Assembly (NCBI GenBank): GCA_002685255.1
Contig: NYWU01000001.1
Location: 167,974-231,973 of the forward strand
Source of the DNA: Idiomarinaceae bacterium
GTDB lineage: Bacteria > Pseudomonadota > Gammaproteobacteria > Enterobacterales > Alteromonadaceae
Reading direction: 5' to 3'
DNA length: 64,000 bases
Part shown: piece after piece, positions 26,246 to 37,694 of the stretch
Layout: every line of letters starts with the position of its first letter
How positions within the stretch are numbered: position 1 is the first letter of the stretch
The notes under the pieces: model-generated
What the model saw: only the letters and a program-made list of their open reading frames with translations
The model's database searches: none
What the model was told of the DNA's origin: nothing
Made by a program: the position numbers and the translations under genes

Positions 26246-27160
26246 TTAAGCCAACGAAGGTGACCAATATTTAATAGGCGCTTCTGCGGCTTTGTCTTCA
26301 AATGTGACAAATTCCCAAGCCGATTGTTGTTCCAACAATGCTTGTAACAACTGGTTATTAAGTGCATGGCCTGACTTGTATGCACGTAAATGACCCAGGA
26401 TACTGTGTCCGCCCATATACAAGTCGCCAATCGCGTCGAGCATTTTGTGCTTCACGAATTCATCGTCATACCGCAAACCGTCAGTATTTAATACTCGAAA
26501 TTCATCCAGCACAACAGCATTATCAAAGCTGCCACCTAACGCCAAATTATTTGCGCGCAGATATTCGATGTCTTTCATGAAGCCAAAGGTACGCGCGCGA
26601 CTGACTTCTTTGATGAACGCCGAACTACTGAAATCCATGCTCACCGTTTGTCCGGTATCAGAGATCGCCGGATGGTCGAAGTCGATAGCAAAGTCAATGC
26701 GGAATCCGTCATGGGGTAGCAGTTCCGCCCACTTACCATCGTCTTCGACGCGGATAGGTTGCTTAATTCGAATAAATTTTTTCGCACTGGACTGTTCCTC
26801 GATGCCCGCACTTTGTAGCAGGTAAACAAAGGGGTGAGAACTTCCGTCCATAATAGGGATCTCGTGCGAATCGACCTCGATAATCAAGTTGTCGATACCC
26901 ACGCCCGCAAGTGCCGCAAGTAAGTGCTCGACCGTTGATACCCGAACATCGTCTTCGTTAATCAAACACGTACACAGCTGCGTGTCCCGCACCCAATCGG
27001 CGCGTGCAGGAATATCCACCACCGGGTCCAAATCGACGCGGCGAAACACCAACCCTGTGTTGGCCGGCGCCGGGCGCAAAGTTAAATTAACCTTGTTGCC
27101 GCGGTGTAAGCCCACACCTGTGGTTGAGATCGCTTTTTTAAGTGTACGTTGTCTAATCAT
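26246..27160 (-). CDS. lpxC: UDP-3-O-acyl-GlcNAc deacetylase
   Basis: A 304-residue zinc deacetylase, the committed step of lipid A synthesis. It shows the start [19 protein letters not shown], the zinc His motif [11 protein letters not shown], and [12 protein letters not shown] (His and Asp ligands) plus [11 protein letters not shown] (catalytic His). It closes the dcw region 103 bp after ftsZ with no terminator visible between, so readthrough from ftsZ is possible. Confidence 0.98.
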   Translation of the reverse strand: MIRQRTLKKAISTTGVGLHRGNKVNLTLRPAPANTGLVFRRVDLDPVVDIPARADWVRDTQLCTCLINEDDVRVSTVEHLLAALAGVGIDNLIIEVDSHEIPIMDGSSHPFVYLLQSAGIEEQSSAKKFIRIKQPIRVEDDGKWAELLPHDGFRIDFAIDFDHPAISDTGQTVSMDFSSSAFIKEVSRARTFGFMKDIEYLRANNLALGGSFDNAVVLDEFRVLNTDGLRYDDEFVKHKMLDAIGDLYMGGHSILGHLRAYKSGHALNNQLLQALLEQQSAWEFVTFEDKAAEAPIKYWSPSLA

Positions 27161-27263
27161 TAATCGAATTCACCTATCCAATCAAATCTGCTCCGCGAAA
27201 ATGCGGCCCGACATTATACGACAAATGTCATGGCTGACGCAAATTTTGCTTAATTTTTACGCA

Positions 27264-28457
27264 TCAATCCACTTGTTTGCGCAAAAATGCAGGAATATCT
27301 AAATAATCCAATTCCTTGTCAGCATTTTGCTTCGGTGCAGGCTTGCGCACTGGCTCCGCTTTTTGCTCAGCGGCTGGCTCTGACTCTTCATCATACTGAG
27401 GTGCTGCTGAGCTGCGATCCAAGTCACGGCGATACTGCGGTGCTTGCTCACGCTTAGGAGCTTGACCCGCGTTGTTAACTAACGAGATATCAGGCTTGCG
27501 TTCAGCGCCAATACCGGTTGCCACGACAGTGACACGTAATTCATCAGACATCTCAGTATCGATAACGGTTCCCACAATGACGGTTGCATTATCAGAAGCA
27601 AACGCCTTGACGGTATTACCAACCGTTTCGAACTCATCGATACTCATATCCATGCCCGCAGTCACGTTGACAAGAACACCTCGTGCGCCTGAAAGATCGA
27701 TGTCTTCCAGTAACGGACTGTTGATAGCCATCTCAGCCGCTTCTTGAGCACGGTCTTCGCCACTCGCCACGCCAGTACCCATCATTGCGGTGCCCATTTC
27801 TTTCATGACTGCACGTACGTCGGCAAAGTCGACGTTAATTAGGCCTGGACGAGTAATCAGTTCAGCAATACCTTGCACAGCACCGAGCAGTACATTGTTC
27901 GCCGCGCTGAACGCATCAAGCAAGGTGGTACCGCGTCCCATCACTTTTAACAGCTTTTCGTTAGGGATGGTAATCAGTGAGTCGACACTCTGTGCCAACG
28001 CGTTGATACCTTCTTCAGCTACCGCCATGCGTTTTTTACCCTCGAACGGGAACGGCTTGGTGACGACAGCAACGGTTAAGATACCGAGCTCTTTTGCTAC
28101 TTCGGCGACCACAGGTGCAGCACCCGTACCTGTACCGCCTCCCATGCCAGCAGCAATAAAGACCATATCAGCGCCTTCAAGTTGAGCGCGGATATTGTCA
28201 CGATCTTCTTCTGCCGATTGACGACCGACTTCTGGATTCGCGCCAGCGCCAAGACCCTTGGTAATATCAGAGCCAAGCTGGATCGTCACATCGGCACTGT
28301 GGTTACGGAGTGCTTGCGCATCGGTGTTTGCAGCGATGAACTGGACACCTTCGATTGACTCTTTAACCATGTGTTGGACGGCGTTTCCGCCGCCGCCACC
28401 GACACCAATTACTTTGATGACGGCTTCACTTTCGTAATTATCCATCAGTTCAAACAT
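27264..28457 (-). CDS. ftsZ: cell division GTPase FtsZ
   Basis: A 397-residue tubulin homologue that forms the Z ring. The GTP signature [16 protein letters not shown] and the T7 loop [11 protein letters not shown] are present. A variable linker (about 320-380, Gln/Glu/Pro-rich) leads to the conserved C-terminal peptide [13 protein letters not shown] that binds FtsA, ZipA and ZapD. ftsA ends 40 bp before it. Confidence 0.98.
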   Translation of the reverse strand: MFELMDNYESEAVIKVIGVGGGGGNAVQHMVKESIEGVQFIAANTDAQALRNHSADVTIQLGSDITKGLGAGANPEVGRQSAEEDRDNIRAQLEGADMVFIAAGMGGGTGTGAAPVVAEVAKELGILTVAVVTKPFPFEGKKRMAVAEEGINALAQSVDSLITIPNEKLLKVMGRGTTLLDAFSAANNVLLGAVQGIAELITRPGLINVDFADVRAVMKEMGTAMMGTGVASGEDRAQEAAEMAINSPLLEDIDLSGARGVLVNVTAGMDMSIDEFETVGNTVKAFASDNATVIVGTVIDTEMSDELRVTVVATGIGAERKPDISLVNNAGQAPKREQAPQYRRDLDRSSAAPQYDEESEPAAEQKAEPVRKPAPKQNADKELDYLDIPAFLRKQVD

Positions 28458-28497
28458 TTTTCTTCTCCCTACCTGCTTTTACTTGCTACCCCAGCGG

Positions 28498-29730
28498 TTA
28501 AAACTCACCTTTAAACCAGTTCTGCAGCTTTTGCCACATACCGATCACGTCAGTTTTATTGCTTTCTTGTTGCGATGCCGTCGAGTTTTCCTGACCGTAC
28601 TTTAACAGCCCAACCGCGGTCGCATAAACCGGATCTTCTACGTAATCCTTTAAACCTTTCACATGCAAGGGTTTGCCAATGCGCACTGGCATTTGAAATA
28701 TCTCTTCGGCGAACTCAAGACAGCCTTGCATTTTTGCGCTACCGCCGGTCAACACGACACCGGCAGCGATTTGTTCATCTAACCCACTTTGTACGATCTC
28801 GTCTCGCACTAATTCAAACAGTTCTTGATAACGTGGCTCAACGACTTCAGCCAATGTATGGCGCGACATCATACGGGCAGGACGACCGCCCACTGAAGGC
28901 ACTTCAATGGTGTCTTCCATACTGACCAAACCTCGCAATGCGCAAGCATGCTCGGTTTTGATCTGCTCCGCATGGTTGGTTGGCGTACGGAATATCTTAG
29001 CAATATCACTGGTCACTTGGTTACCCGCTGCTGGGATCACCGCCGTATGACGCAGTACACCCCCCGCGTATATACAAATATCAATGGTGCCGCCGCCCAT
29101 ATCGACTAACGCAACACCTAAATCTTTTTCATCATCGGTGAGTACCGAGATACTCGATGCCAATGCTGAAAAAATCAATTTGTCGACTTGCAGACCACAC
29201 CGCTCAACCGCTTTAGTAATATTTTTCGCCATATCATTGGCGCAGGTGATGATATGGACTTTTGATTCCATACGAACCCCAGACATACCAATCGGGCTAC
29301 GAATACTCTCTTGTGAGTCAATCACGTACTCCTGTGGAAGCACATGCAAAATGCGACGTTCTTTTGCGATAGGCACCGACTGCGCAGCATGAATGACATT
29401 GTCGACGTCATCTTGAGTCACCTCGGCTTCATTAATTGGCACCATACCGCTCTCGTTTTGGCATGAGATATGGCGGCCCGAAATATTCAAATACACAGAA
29501 GCAATGCGGCAGTCAGCCATTAACTCAGCCTCGTCGACTGCACGCTGAATTGATTGCACCACCAAATTAAGATCGTTAACGCCGCCTTTATCCATACCGC
29601 GTGCTGTTGTTACGCCTACGCCGATGACGCTAATATCATCATCCGGTAACAGCTCACCCACCAAGGCGGTCACCTTGCTGGTTCCGATATCTAATCCAAC
29701 GACCATTTGTCGTTCTGTGGTCTTCGACAT
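28498..29730 (-). CDS. ftsA: cell division protein FtsA
   Basis: A 410-residue actin-like protein that tethers FtsZ to the membrane. The nucleotide motifs VGLDIGTSKVTALVGE and VDMGGGTIDICIY are seen. The C-terminal amphipathic helix MWQKLQNWFKGEF is the membrane anchor. It follows ftsQ after 6 bp. Confidence 0.98.
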   Translation of the reverse strand: MSKTTERQMVVGLDIGTSKVTALVGELLPDDDISVIGVGVTTARGMDKGGVNDLNLVVQSIQRAVDEAELMADCRIASVYLNISGRHISCQNESGMVPINEAEVTQDDVDNVIHAAQSVPIAKERRILHVLPQEYVIDSQESIRSPIGMSGVRMESKVHIITCANDMAKNITKAVERCGLQVDKLIFSALASSISVLTDDEKDLGVALVDMGGGTIDICIYAGGVLRHTAVIPAAGNQVTSDIAKIFRTPTNHAEQIKTEHACALRGLVSMEDTIEVPSVGGRPARMMSRHTLAEVVEPRYQELFELVRDEIVQSGLDEQIAAGVVLTGGSAKMQGCLEFAEEIFQMPVRIGKPLHVKGLKDYVEDPVYATAVGLLKYGQENSTASQQESNKTDVIGMWQKLQNWFKGEF

Positions 29731-29736
29731 ACTCGT

Positions 29737-30501
29737 TTAACTCTCTTTGGCTTCTTTTGGCTGCCAACTCACGGCAACCCCCGTATCATACCGCAAATCA
29801 ACGACTTCGATGCGCTGCTTTTCGTTATTGGGGTGCGATTTAATTTTCGGCAATAAATCGATAAATCGTTTCACCCGCTCAGCGGTCGCTTCACGTCCTA
29901 GTTTTAATTCAATTCCCGACTTCAATACCAAGCTCACCGAGAACCTATCAGTAAGCCGTAGCGCCGAAATACCGAGATCGTTTAACGCTAATAACCCCTG
30001 CAAATCCCGATACGCTGTCAACGTCTGTTCTACTTCTCGCTCAGGACCAAATAGTTGAGGTAGCGGCTGTTTTAGCTTGCTTTCATTAAGTTCAGCGTTA
30101 AACACTTCGCCCTCAACGTTCAACAATCGATCACCGTTCCAGTGCGCCAATGGCTTTTGTTCGGTGACATGGACCGAGAGCCTATCGGGCCATACTTTAC
30201 GCAATGAGGCTTGCTTAACCCATGGCAACGCTTCAATACGTGACCTAATTTTATCGACATCGGCGGTAAAAAAACTGCCTAACGGCTCCGCCAGAATCGC
30301 TTGCCGGATAGCCGCGACATCAGTTTGCAGCAGCTCACCTTGCACATTAAATCGTGCTAACGGTACTTGTTGTTCGTCTTCCAAGACGTCCATTAAATAC
30401 CACGTGCCGAATACAAAGCCGCCCATGGTGATGATGCAAATCACCACCCCTAACCAAAAGTTCCACTGCGATATGGGCGGTAACTTGGACTTTCGGCTCA
30501 T
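29737..30501 (-). CDS. ftsQ: cell division protein FtsQ
   Basis: A 254-residue bitopic protein: one membrane helix (FWLGVVICIITMGGFVFGTWYLM), a POTRA domain (PLARFNVQGELLQTDVAAIR onward) and a beta domain that recruits FtsL-FtsB and restrains FtsWI. Its ATG abuts the ddl stop with no gap. Confidence 0.96.
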   Translation of the reverse strand: MSRKSKLPPISQWNFWLGVVICIITMGGFVFGTWYLMDVLEDEQQVPLARFNVQGELLQTDVAAIRQAILAEPLGSFFTADVDKIRSRIEALPWVKQASLRKVWPDRLSVHVTEQKPLAHWNGDRLLNVEGEVFNAELNESKLKQPLPQLFGPEREVEQTLTAYRDLQGLLALNDLGISALRLTDRFSVSLVLKSGIELKLGREATAERVKRFIDLLPKIKSHPNNEKQRIEVVDLRYDTGVAVSWQPKEAKES

Positions 30502-31428
30502 TTACTGCTCCAGCGTCTGTGCCAGAATATTCCAAACCAGTTGTTCAAATGACAGTCCACGTTGCTTAGCTGCCATCGGGACTAAACTCTTCTCAGTCAT
30601 TCCCGGTACAGCGTTCGCCTCTAACAAAAACCATTGACCCTGTTCATCCCGCATCGCATCGATACGCCCCCAACCCTTGCCATCCACTGCAGCAAACGCA
30701 GCAAGTGCCAGTTGGCGTAAACCTTGTTCATCGTCATCCGATAACCCAGCAGGACAATGATACTGTGTATCGTTGGCTTGATACTTCGCCGAGAAGTCAT
30801 AAAACTGGTGCGGCGTCTGCAAGCGAATGACAGGCAACGCTTCACCATTTAATAACGCCACAGTGTATTCATTACCGTTAATCCAGCGCTCCACCAACAC
30901 ATCACTGTTGTACTGCAAAGCGTCGCGAATCGCCGTATCTAATTCGTTGGCTTCGGCTGCCACGCTCATGCCAATAGACGAACCTTCTAAAGCAGGCTTT
31001 ACAATCACTTTGCCGCCAAGTTGCTTCAGTATATGCGCTGCATCCCACTGCGCATGACCCACGCGAATGACAATCGAGGGCGCAACAGGTAATTGCATAC
31101 TCTGCCAAATCTGTTTGGTGCGCACTTTATCCATCGATAACGCACAGCCCAACACCGAACTACCGGTATAAGGCACACCTAGGGTCTGCAATGCGCCTTG
31201 CATTGCACCATCCTCACCGCCACGACCATGTAATACAACAAAGGCGCGATCGACGCCGAGATCAAGCAAATCGGTCAGTGGTCGTTCAGCAGGATCAAAC
31301 GCGAATGCATTGATTTGTTGTGCACATAACGCATTCAACACCGCTTGGCCCGACTTAAGTGAGACCTCACGTTCAGCTGAAGAACCGCCCATCATGACAG
31401 CCACTTTTCCAAAGGCAGATGACTTCAC
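30502..31428 (-). CDS. ddlB: D-alanine--D-alanine ligase
   Basis: A 308-residue ATP-grasp ligase that makes the D-Ala-D-Ala dipeptide for MurF. It has the N-terminal [17 protein letters not shown] motif, the [11 protein letters not shown] loop and [15 protein letters not shown] at the C-terminal active site. The start is GTG, overlapping murC by 4 bp (GTGA), with a strong AAGGAGG before it. Confidence 0.97.
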   Translation of the reverse strand: MKSSAFGKVAVMMGGSSAEREVSLKSGQAVLNALCAQQINAFAFDPAERPLTDLLDLGVDRAFVVLHGRGGEDGAMQGALQTLGVPYTGSSVLGCALSMDKVRTKQIWQSMQLPVAPSIVIRVGHAQWDAAHILKQLGGKVIVKPALEGSSIGMSVAAEANELDTAIRDALQYNSDVLVERWINGNEYTVALLNGEALPVIRLQTPHQFYDFSAKYQANDTQYHCPAGLSDDDEQGLRQLALAAFAAVDGKGWGRIDAMRDEQGQWFLLEANAVPGMTEKSLVPMAAKQRGLSFEQLVWNILAQTLEQ

Positions 31429-32894
31429 ACTGCCTCCTTATTACAATCAAAGACTTCTTGGGTCAGTCGTTTAGCTAACTGACCTACGTTGCCGGCACCT
31501 TGAGTCAGTAGTAAGTCGCCGGGCTGCAATACATCGCCAATGATATCCACCAATGCATCCGCATCGGCAACATAAATCGGGTCGATTTGTCCTCGTTGGC
31601 GAATAGAGCGACACAAAGAACGACTGTCGGCACCTGCAATCGGCGCTTCTCCAGCACCATACACTTCCAACAACAAGAGCGTATCGACTTGCGATAACAC
31701 GTTAACAAAGTCTTCGTAGAGGTCGCGTGTACGTGAGTACCGATGGGGCTGAAACGCCATAACCAAGCGTTTATCGGGCCAACCTTGTCGCGCCGCTTTT
31801 ATCGTGGCATCGACTTCCGATGGGTGGTGCCCGTAGTCGTCGACCACCATCACTCCCTCGGAGGTGTGTGCAGGCCAATCGGCTACGCGACATTCACCAT
31901 GGTATTCAAAACGTCGGCCGATACCTTCAAACCTGTTTAATGCGCACTGGATAGCGTCATCTTCAATGCCTTCATCAGATGCCACCGCAACCGCAGCCAA
32001 CGCATTAAGTACGTTATGGCGACCGGGCAGATTAAGTGAGACACTCAATGGTTCGCGTCCCGCTCGCAAAACTTTAAAATGGCTTTGTCCCATATGCTGA
32101 TGGTATTCCACCGCACGCACGTCGGCATCTTCGCTAAAGCCATATGTTATGGCTTGACGACCGACACGCGGAATCAGGTCGCGCACCGCTTCGTCATCAA
32201 TACACATCACCGCGAGACCATAAAATGGTAAGTTATGGAGGAAGTCCACGTAGGTATCAAGTAGGCGATTGAAGTCACCACCGTAAGTATCCATGTGGTC
32301 TGCCTCGATATTTGTCACTACCGCGACCATGGGCTGTAAGTGTAAAAACGACGCATCACTTTCATCGGCTTCAGCAATCAGGTATTTGCTTGAACCAAGG
32401 CGCGCATTACTACCTGCTGAATTGAGCAGACCACCAATAACAAAGGTTGGATCGCGCTCTGCTTGTGCGAAGATGCTCGCAACCAACGAGGTAGTGGTTG
32501 TTTTACCGTGCGTACCCGCCACTGCGATACCATGTCTGAAACGCATCAATTCAGCCAGCATTTCGGCACGCCTTACGATTGGAATTCGATGCTGTTGCGC
32601 CGCTTCGAGTTCAACGTTATCCGCTTTAATCGCACTGCTGACAACCACGACATCAGCCCCATCAACATTGCCCGCTTGATGACCGATAAAAAGTTCGGCA
32701 CCAATGGCTTGTAGTCGCCGTGTGTTGGCATTATCTGCAACATCTGAACCGACCACATAATAGCCCTGGTTTAACAAAACTTCGGCAATACCCGCCATCC
32801 CTGCGCCACCGATACCAATAAAATGGATGCGCTTAACACGGCGCATTTCGGGGACATTCACAATGGTAAAGGGTTGTTGTGTGGTTTGGCTCAT
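31425..32894 (-). CDS. murC: UDP-N-acetylmuramate--L-alanine ligase
   Basis: A 489-residue ATP-dependent ligase that adds L-Ala to UDP-MurNAc. The N-terminal [20 protein letters not shown], the ATP loop [16 protein letters not shown] and the [16 protein letters not shown] motif are all present. The start at 32894 overlaps the murG stop (ATGA); a longer open frame of 19 codons upstream lies inside murG. Confidence 0.98.
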   Translation of the reverse strand: MSQTTQQPFTIVNVPEMRRVKRIHFIGIGGAGMAGIAEVLLNQGYYVVGSDVADNANTRRLQAIGAELFIGHQAGNVDGADVVVVSSAIKADNVELEAAQQHRIPIVRRAEMLAELMRFRHGIAVAGTHGKTTTTSLVASIFAQAERDPTFVIGGLLNSAGSNARLGSSKYLIAEADESDASFLHLQPMVAVVTNIEADHMDTYGGDFNRLLDTYVDFLHNLPFYGLAVMCIDDEAVRDLIPRVGRQAITYGFSEDADVRAVEYHQHMGQSHFKVLRAGREPLSVSLNLPGRHNVLNALAAVAVASDEGIEDDAIQCALNRFEGIGRRFEYHGECRVADWPAHTSEGVMVVDDYGHHPSEVDATIKAARQGWPDKRLVMAFQPHRYSRTRDLYEDFVNVLSQVDTLLLLEVYGAGEAPIAGADSRSLCRSIRQRGQIDPIYVADADALVDIIGDVLQPGDLLLTQGAGNVGQLAKRLTQEVFDCNKEAV

Positions 32895-34027
32895 AACGTT
32901 CTCTCTACTGCGGGTTGCGGGTGGGATTCGCCCGCCAGAATCTGGCGACATAGCTGGACAATATGGTCTGTTGCTTGCAATTCACCAACCGAGCGTGAAA
33001 AGCTCGCCATTTTCCATAGTTGCGAAGGCGCTTGCAATAGACTTTGCAAGGACTTTGCAAGACCATCAGCGGTGAAGTCTCGTTGCGCGATCACTACGGC
33101 GCCACCTGCTTCAGCCACCGCACGCGCGTTAGCAGTTTGATGATCATCCACAGCATGTGGTAGAGGAACGAACAGAGCGGCTCGACCAATGCCACAAATC
33201 TCTGAGACCGACAATGCGCCAGCGCGACTAATAATAATGTCAGCAGCGGCATAGGTGCTCGCCATATCATCAATAAACTCGACTACTTTAACCTGTTTGT
33301 CTGTTAAGGTGACCGCCTGATAGCTTTGCTCTACAGTAGCTTTGTTGCCAGCCCCAACTTGATGAGTCACGTTCACAGTTCCATTTATCCGCGCCAGCGC
33401 TTCGGGCAGTGTTTGGTTAAATATGCGCGCGCCCAAACTGCCACCTAAAATCAGCAGATTGATTGAGTTTTGGGGTGATTCCGCTGGACGGTTGGCGGCT
33501 GCGATAATGTCTTGGCGCAATGGGTTACCCACACGGTATACGTTGCTTTGTCGCATGAGACGCTGGCTCTTCGGCCGCGACTTATCCAGAGGTAAACCGA
33601 GCAGTACGAATTGAGCCCATCGCGCCAACAGTAGGGTTGTCATACCAGGAACAGCGTTCTGTTCATGAGTTATCAAAGGGATACCGCGTTGATGCGCTAC
33701 CCAGCCGACAGGTGCACACACGTAACCACCGAACGTTAGAACTAGGTCCGGTTGGACTTGCTGAAATAGTTTACGCGCTTGACGCCATGCAGATAGCAAA
33801 GTTTTCGGCATGGTTAGCAATCGTTTTACGCCATGGCCACGGAGCCCAGTCATGGCAATACGATGCAAAGGAAAGTCATTTTGCGGCACCACTTTCGCCT
33901 CGATACGTTGCTCTTCCGTACCCACCCACTCAACTCGGTGGCCTTCTGCACGCAATTGTTGAGCGACTGCCAATGCTGGAAACACATGCCCGCCGGTACC
34001 TGCCGCTGCGATTAGGATGCGACTCAT
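32891..34027 (-). CDS. murG: lipid II synthase MurG
   Basis: A 378-residue GT-B glycosyltransferase that adds GlcNAc to lipid I at the inner face of the membrane. The N-terminal loop [18 protein letters not shown] and the UDP site [12 protein letters not shown]...[15 protein letters not shown] are present. The C-terminal part is about 20 residues longer than in E. coli. An 11-bp perfect tandem repeat lies at 33040-33061. It overlaps ftsW by 4 bp. Confidence 0.97.
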   Translation of the reverse strand: MSRILIAAAGTGGHVFPALAVAQQLRAEGHRVEWVGTEEQRIEAKVVPQNDFPLHRIAMTGLRGHGVKRLLTMPKTLLSAWRQARKLFQQVQPDLVLTFGGYVCAPVGWVAHQRGIPLITHEQNAVPGMTTLLLARWAQFVLLGLPLDKSRPKSQRLMRQSNVYRVGNPLRQDIIAAANRPAESPQNSINLLILGGSLGARIFNQTLPEALARINGTVNVTHQVGAGNKATVEQSYQAVTLTDKQVKVVEFIDDMASTYAAADIIISRAGALSVSEICGIGRAALFVPLPHAVDDHQTANARAVAEAGGAVVIAQRDFTADGLAKSLQSLLQAPSQLWKMASFSRSVGELQATDHIVQLCRQILAGESHPQPAVERTL

Positions 34028-35250
34028 TCTGCACCTCCGCGCGGCGTTACTTTCCGCCCAGTCATACGTCGTTCATGATCGATTCGAAGCAATAGTCCGA
34101 CTGCTAAGCTCGAAACTAACAAGCTGGTACCGCCGTAACTCACCAGCGGTAAGGTCAAGCCTTTGGTCGGCAGCGCGCCGGAAGCCACACCGATATTCAC
34201 AAACGCTTGAATACTGAACCACACGCCAATACCGTAAGCAAGGTAGCCACCGTAACGCTTTTGCACCATTAAACAGCGACGACCAATAATCAGCGCCCGC
34301 ACGACCATCATCAATACCAGCGCAATCACCGCCATTACACCTAAGAAGCCGAGCTCCTCTGCAACAACCGACATAATAAAGTCAGTATGCGCTTCAGGTA
34401 AGTACTGCAATTTTTGAATACTGTTACCCAAACCAACACCAGACAGGTGACCTTGACCGAATGCGATAAGTGACTGCATTAATTGATAGCCGGCCCCAAA
34501 GGGATCTTTCTCGGGTTCCAAAAAAGTCAACAGGCGTTGCATCCGGTAGGGCTCGATAACGATAAGCAAAATCAGCGCCAACACACAGGTTATAAAGACA
34601 CTGAAGAACTGCCACAATTTGGCGCCAGCCAAAAACAGCATGGCAATTGTTGTAGCTGAGAGGACAGCGACAGTACCAAAATCAGGTTGCATGAGTAGTA
34701 AAACAGACGCTAAAAACAGCAAAGCCATTGGTTTAATAAACCCTTTGGTCGCTTCACGCAATTCGACCTCACGACGATCAAGATAACTCGCCATGTAGAT
34801 GTAAAAGAATAATTTAGCTAACTCCGCCACTTGGATAGTGATGGGCCCTACTTTAATCCATCGCTGTGCGCCGTTCACCGAGTGACCAACCACCAATACA
34901 ACTAACAGCAGCGCCAAACCGATTAGCAACAGCTTACCGCTGTGCTTTTGCCAAAGTTGAGTCGGTACTGCAAGGCTAACGAGCAAAACAACCAGTCCCG
35001 CGCAGACATAGATGGTGTGACGAATGGCAAAATAGAACGGCTGCCCGGTGAGTTTATCTGCTGTTGGTAAAGAGGCCGATGTGACCATCACAAACCCGAA
35101 CACCAGCAGCGTGATGGCCAGCGTGAACAGCGTGCGATCATAGAGACACTGTGATGCTGCCGGTCGCAGCCACGCCCACAACGCAGCACCCAAGTGCTTT
35201 CCGCGCTCGGTCATATTGAGTTGCAACTGCTGTTCACGCGCTGCGCTCAT
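34024..35250 (-). CDS. ftsW: septal peptidoglycan polymerase FtsW
   Basis: A 408-residue SEDS glycosyltransferase with about ten membrane helices that polymerises lipid II at the septum with FtsI. Motifs GHSVNGAQRWIKVGPITIQVAELAK and GLTLPLVSYGGTSLLVSSLAVGLLL (given in part) and the catalytic-loop Asp region DFIMSVVAEELGFLG are seen. Overlaps murD by 17 bp and murG by 4 bp. Confidence 0.97.
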   Translation of the reverse strand: MSAAREQQLQLNMTERGKHLGAALWAWLRPAASQCLYDRTLFTLAITLLVFGFVMVTSASLPTADKLTGQPFYFAIRHTIYVCAGLVVLLVSLAVPTQLWQKHSGKLLLIGLALLLVVLVVGHSVNGAQRWIKVGPITIQVAELAKLFFYIYMASYLDRREVELREATKGFIKPMALLFLASVLLLMQPDFGTVAVLSATTIAMLFLAGAKLWQFFSVFITCVLALILLIVIEPYRMQRLLTFLEPEKDPFGAGYQLMQSLIAFGQGHLSGVGLGNSIQKLQYLPEAHTDFIMSVVAEELGFLGVMAVIALVLMMVVRALIIGRRCLMVQKRYGGYLAYGIGVWFSIQAFVNIGVASGALPTKGLTLPLVSYGGTSLLVSSLAVGLLLRIDHERRMTGRKVTPRGGAE

Positions 35251-36601
35251 ATAACCTCGCTATGTGCTGTTGGAACACCTTGCCGCGTTCTACAAAATTA
35301 CTAAATTGATCAAGGCTAGCGCACGCTGGGGATAAAACCACCCAATCTTCAGGCTCAGCGATTTGCTGTGCTGTTCTCACCGCCTCAGATAGCTGTTCAC
35401 AGTAACGCGCGCCTTTACGTAGTTCAGCGATTTTTTTGCCATCGCGACCAATGGTCAGTAACACATCGACGCGACTCAGTACCGGCAATAACTGAGAAAA
35501 TTGAGCGCCTTTACCATCGCCACCTGCAATCAGGATTAGGCGTCCTTTAATCATCGGACGTAAGCCATTGACTGCCGCTTCCGTGGCGCCGATATTGGTT
35601 GCTTTTGAGTCATCGACCCAACGTATGCCATTCGCCTCATAAACAACCTGACATCGGTGCGGTAAACCACTGAACTGTTCAATCGCTTGTACACCTTGTT
35701 CTGGCGTCAACCCAAGTGTTTCGGCTAGCGCCAATGCGGCTTGGATATTAACTAGGTTGTGAGTTCCGGCTAACGAAAACTGATGAGCGCTCGCCAACGG
35801 TTTTCCGTGCCGCGTTATGGCAATATCCTCAGCGTTCTTAGTAAGCCCATAACCATTAGCACTTTCGTCGGTGCCAACGGTAACTAATGATTGAGGTACT
35901 TTACTGGGCCAATGCTGCGAATCCTGCCGATTTAACACGCTCACTGCCGCATGATTAAAGATATTTAATTTCGCCTGAAAATAAGCTTGTTCAGAATCAT
36001 AACGATCAAGATGGTCAGCGCTGACATTCAATAGCGCAGCTCCGGCAAGCTTGAGGCTACGCGTAGTTTCCAGTTGAAAGCTCGAAAGCTCTAACACATA
36101 GGCATCGGCATCCTGTTGCAGTGCATCCAACACCGCGACGCCAATATTGCCCGCCGCGACCCAGCGATGACCGTGATATTGACCCATTTGTTCTACTAAC
36201 GTGGTCACGGTAGACTTGCCGTTTGATCCCGTCACTGCCACAACGGGTCGTTGATTAAGTTGCGCAAAAATCTCAACGTCCCCAACAATAGGAACACCAG
36301 CGTCGCGCGCCATCTGAATCTTCGCGTCGCGCGTATCTAAGCCTGGGCTTACGACGATCAGATCGGCCGCAAGTAAATCTTCAAGCTGCCATCCACCCGC
36401 GGTCACTCGTTCTTCGCCAAGCAACTGCTTTACCTCATCAAGGCCGGGCGGCTGTTCGCGGCTATCAAACGTGTGAATCTCACAATGCGCAGGTAACGGA
36501 CTCTTTTCACCAACCAAAAAGCGCACTACGGAGCGACCCGACTGCCCAAGGCCGAGTACCACAATAGTGTCTAGTTTTTGCCAATGAATTCGCTGTTCCA
36601 T
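35234..36601 (-). CDS. murD: UDP-N-acetylmuramoyl-L-alanine--D-glutamate ligase
   Basis: A 455-residue ATP-dependent ligase that adds D-Glu. Motifs: VVLGLGQSGRSVVRFL, VAVTGSNGKSTVTTLV (P-loop), LELSSFQLETT, and WVDDSKATNIGATEAAVNG. The start follows mraY by 10 bp; the 3' end overlaps ftsW. Confidence 0.97.
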   Translation of the reverse strand: MEQRIHWQKLDTIVVLGLGQSGRSVVRFLVGEKSPLPAHCEIHTFDSREQPPGLDEVKQLLGEERVTAGGWQLEDLLAADLIVVSPGLDTRDAKIQMARDAGVPIVGDVEIFAQLNQRPVVAVTGSNGKSTVTTLVEQMGQYHGHRWVAAGNIGVAVLDALQQDADAYVLELSSFQLETTRSLKLAGAALLNVSADHLDRYDSEQAYFQAKLNIFNHAAVSVLNRQDSQHWPSKVPQSLVTVGTDESANGYGLTKNAEDIAITRHGKPLASAHQFSLAGTHNLVNIQAALALAETLGLTPEQGVQAIEQFSGLPHRCQVVYEANGIRWVDDSKATNIGATEAAVNGLRPMIKGRLILIAGGDGKGAQFSQLLPVLSRVDVLLTIGRDGKKIAELRKGARYCEQLSEAVRTAQQIAEPEDWVVLSPACASLDQFSNFVERGKVFQQHIARLYERSA

Positions 36602-36611
36602 AACCCGTTAG

Positions 36612-37694
36612 TTACCTTAACTTCAGTGTGGCTAGACCAATAAGCACGAATATCAACGAGAGAATCCAGAAACGCACAATAACGCGTGGTTCAGGCCATC
36701 CTTTTAACTCGTAATGGTGATGAATAGGTGCCATACGGAATACACGTTTACCCCGTAGCTTATATGAACCGACCTGAAGCATGACCGATAGGGTTTCCAT
36801 GACAAACACGCCGCCCATTATAAATAAAACCAGTTCTTGTCTGACTAAAATGGCGATAACGCCGAGCGTTGCCCCGAGCGCTAAAGAGCCAACATCACCC
36901 ATGAATACCATAGCGGGATAAGTGTTAAACCATAAGAAGCCGAGCCCAGCGCCAACGATGGCAGCGCATACGACGAGAAGCTCGCCCGACAACGGTAAAT
37001 AGGGGATCTGCAAGTACTCGGCAAAATTTACGTTACCTGATACGTAGGCAAATACACCTAAGGCGCCAGCAACCATAACCGTGGGCATGATGGCTAAACC
37101 ATCGAGGCCGTCGGTAAGATTCACGGCATTACTGGTGCCGACAATGACGAAGTAACCTAAAAATAGATAGAGCAGCCCCAATTGAGGCATGACTTCTTTG
37201 AAGAACGGAACCAACAATGCAGTCTCTGCCGACAGTTGGCTGCTCCAATAAAGAAAACCGATGGCGCAACTGGCAATCACCGACTGCCAGAAATACTTCC
37301 ACTTGGCGATCAATCCTTTCGGGTCTTTGCGGATGACTTTGCGATAGTCATCAACAAACCCAATAATGCCAAAACCAACGACGACAAATAGCGTTACCAG
37401 CACGTATTTATTTTCAAGGTTAGCCCATAGCAATGATGACGCCACAATCGCGGCTAAAATCAGCACACCGCCCATGGTGGGCGTGCCTGATTTACTGAGG
37501 TGACTTTCTGGTCCATCATCGCGCACGGTTTGGCCAATTTGTAAGCGTTGCAGGCGACGTATCAGCCACGGCCCTAACCAGACCGAAAGCATGAGCGCGC
37601 TTAGTACGCTGAGGATAGCCCTCAGAGTAAGGTAAGAAAAAACGTTAAAGCCGCTTTCAAACTGAGTCAGATACTCAGCCAACCAAACTAACAT
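36612..37694 (-). CDS. mraY: phospho-MurNAc-pentapeptide transferase (lipid I synthase)
   Basis: A 360-residue polytopic enzyme with about ten membrane helices that moves phospho-MurNAc-pentapeptide to undecaprenyl phosphate. The family motifs [37 protein letters not shown] and the [19 protein letters not shown] loop are all present. It overlaps murF by 7 bp. Confidence 0.98.
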   Translation of the reverse strand: MLVWLAEYLTQFESGFNVFSYLTLRAILSVLSALMLSVWLGPWLIRRLQRLQIGQTVRDDGPESHLSKSGTPTMGGVLILAAIVASSLLWANLENKYVLVTLFVVVGFGIIGFVDDYRKVIRKDPKGLIAKWKYFWQSVIASCAIGFLYWSSQLSAETALLVPFFKEVMPQLGLLYLFLGYFVIVGTSNAVNLTDGLDGLAIMPTVMVAGALGVFAYVSGNVNFAEYLQIPYLPLSGELLVVCAAIVGAGLGFLWFNTYPAMVFMGDVGSLALGATLGVIAILVRQELVLFIMGGVFVMETLSVMLQVGSYKLRGKRVFRMAPIHHHYELKGWPEPRVIVRFWILSLIFVLIGLATLKLR

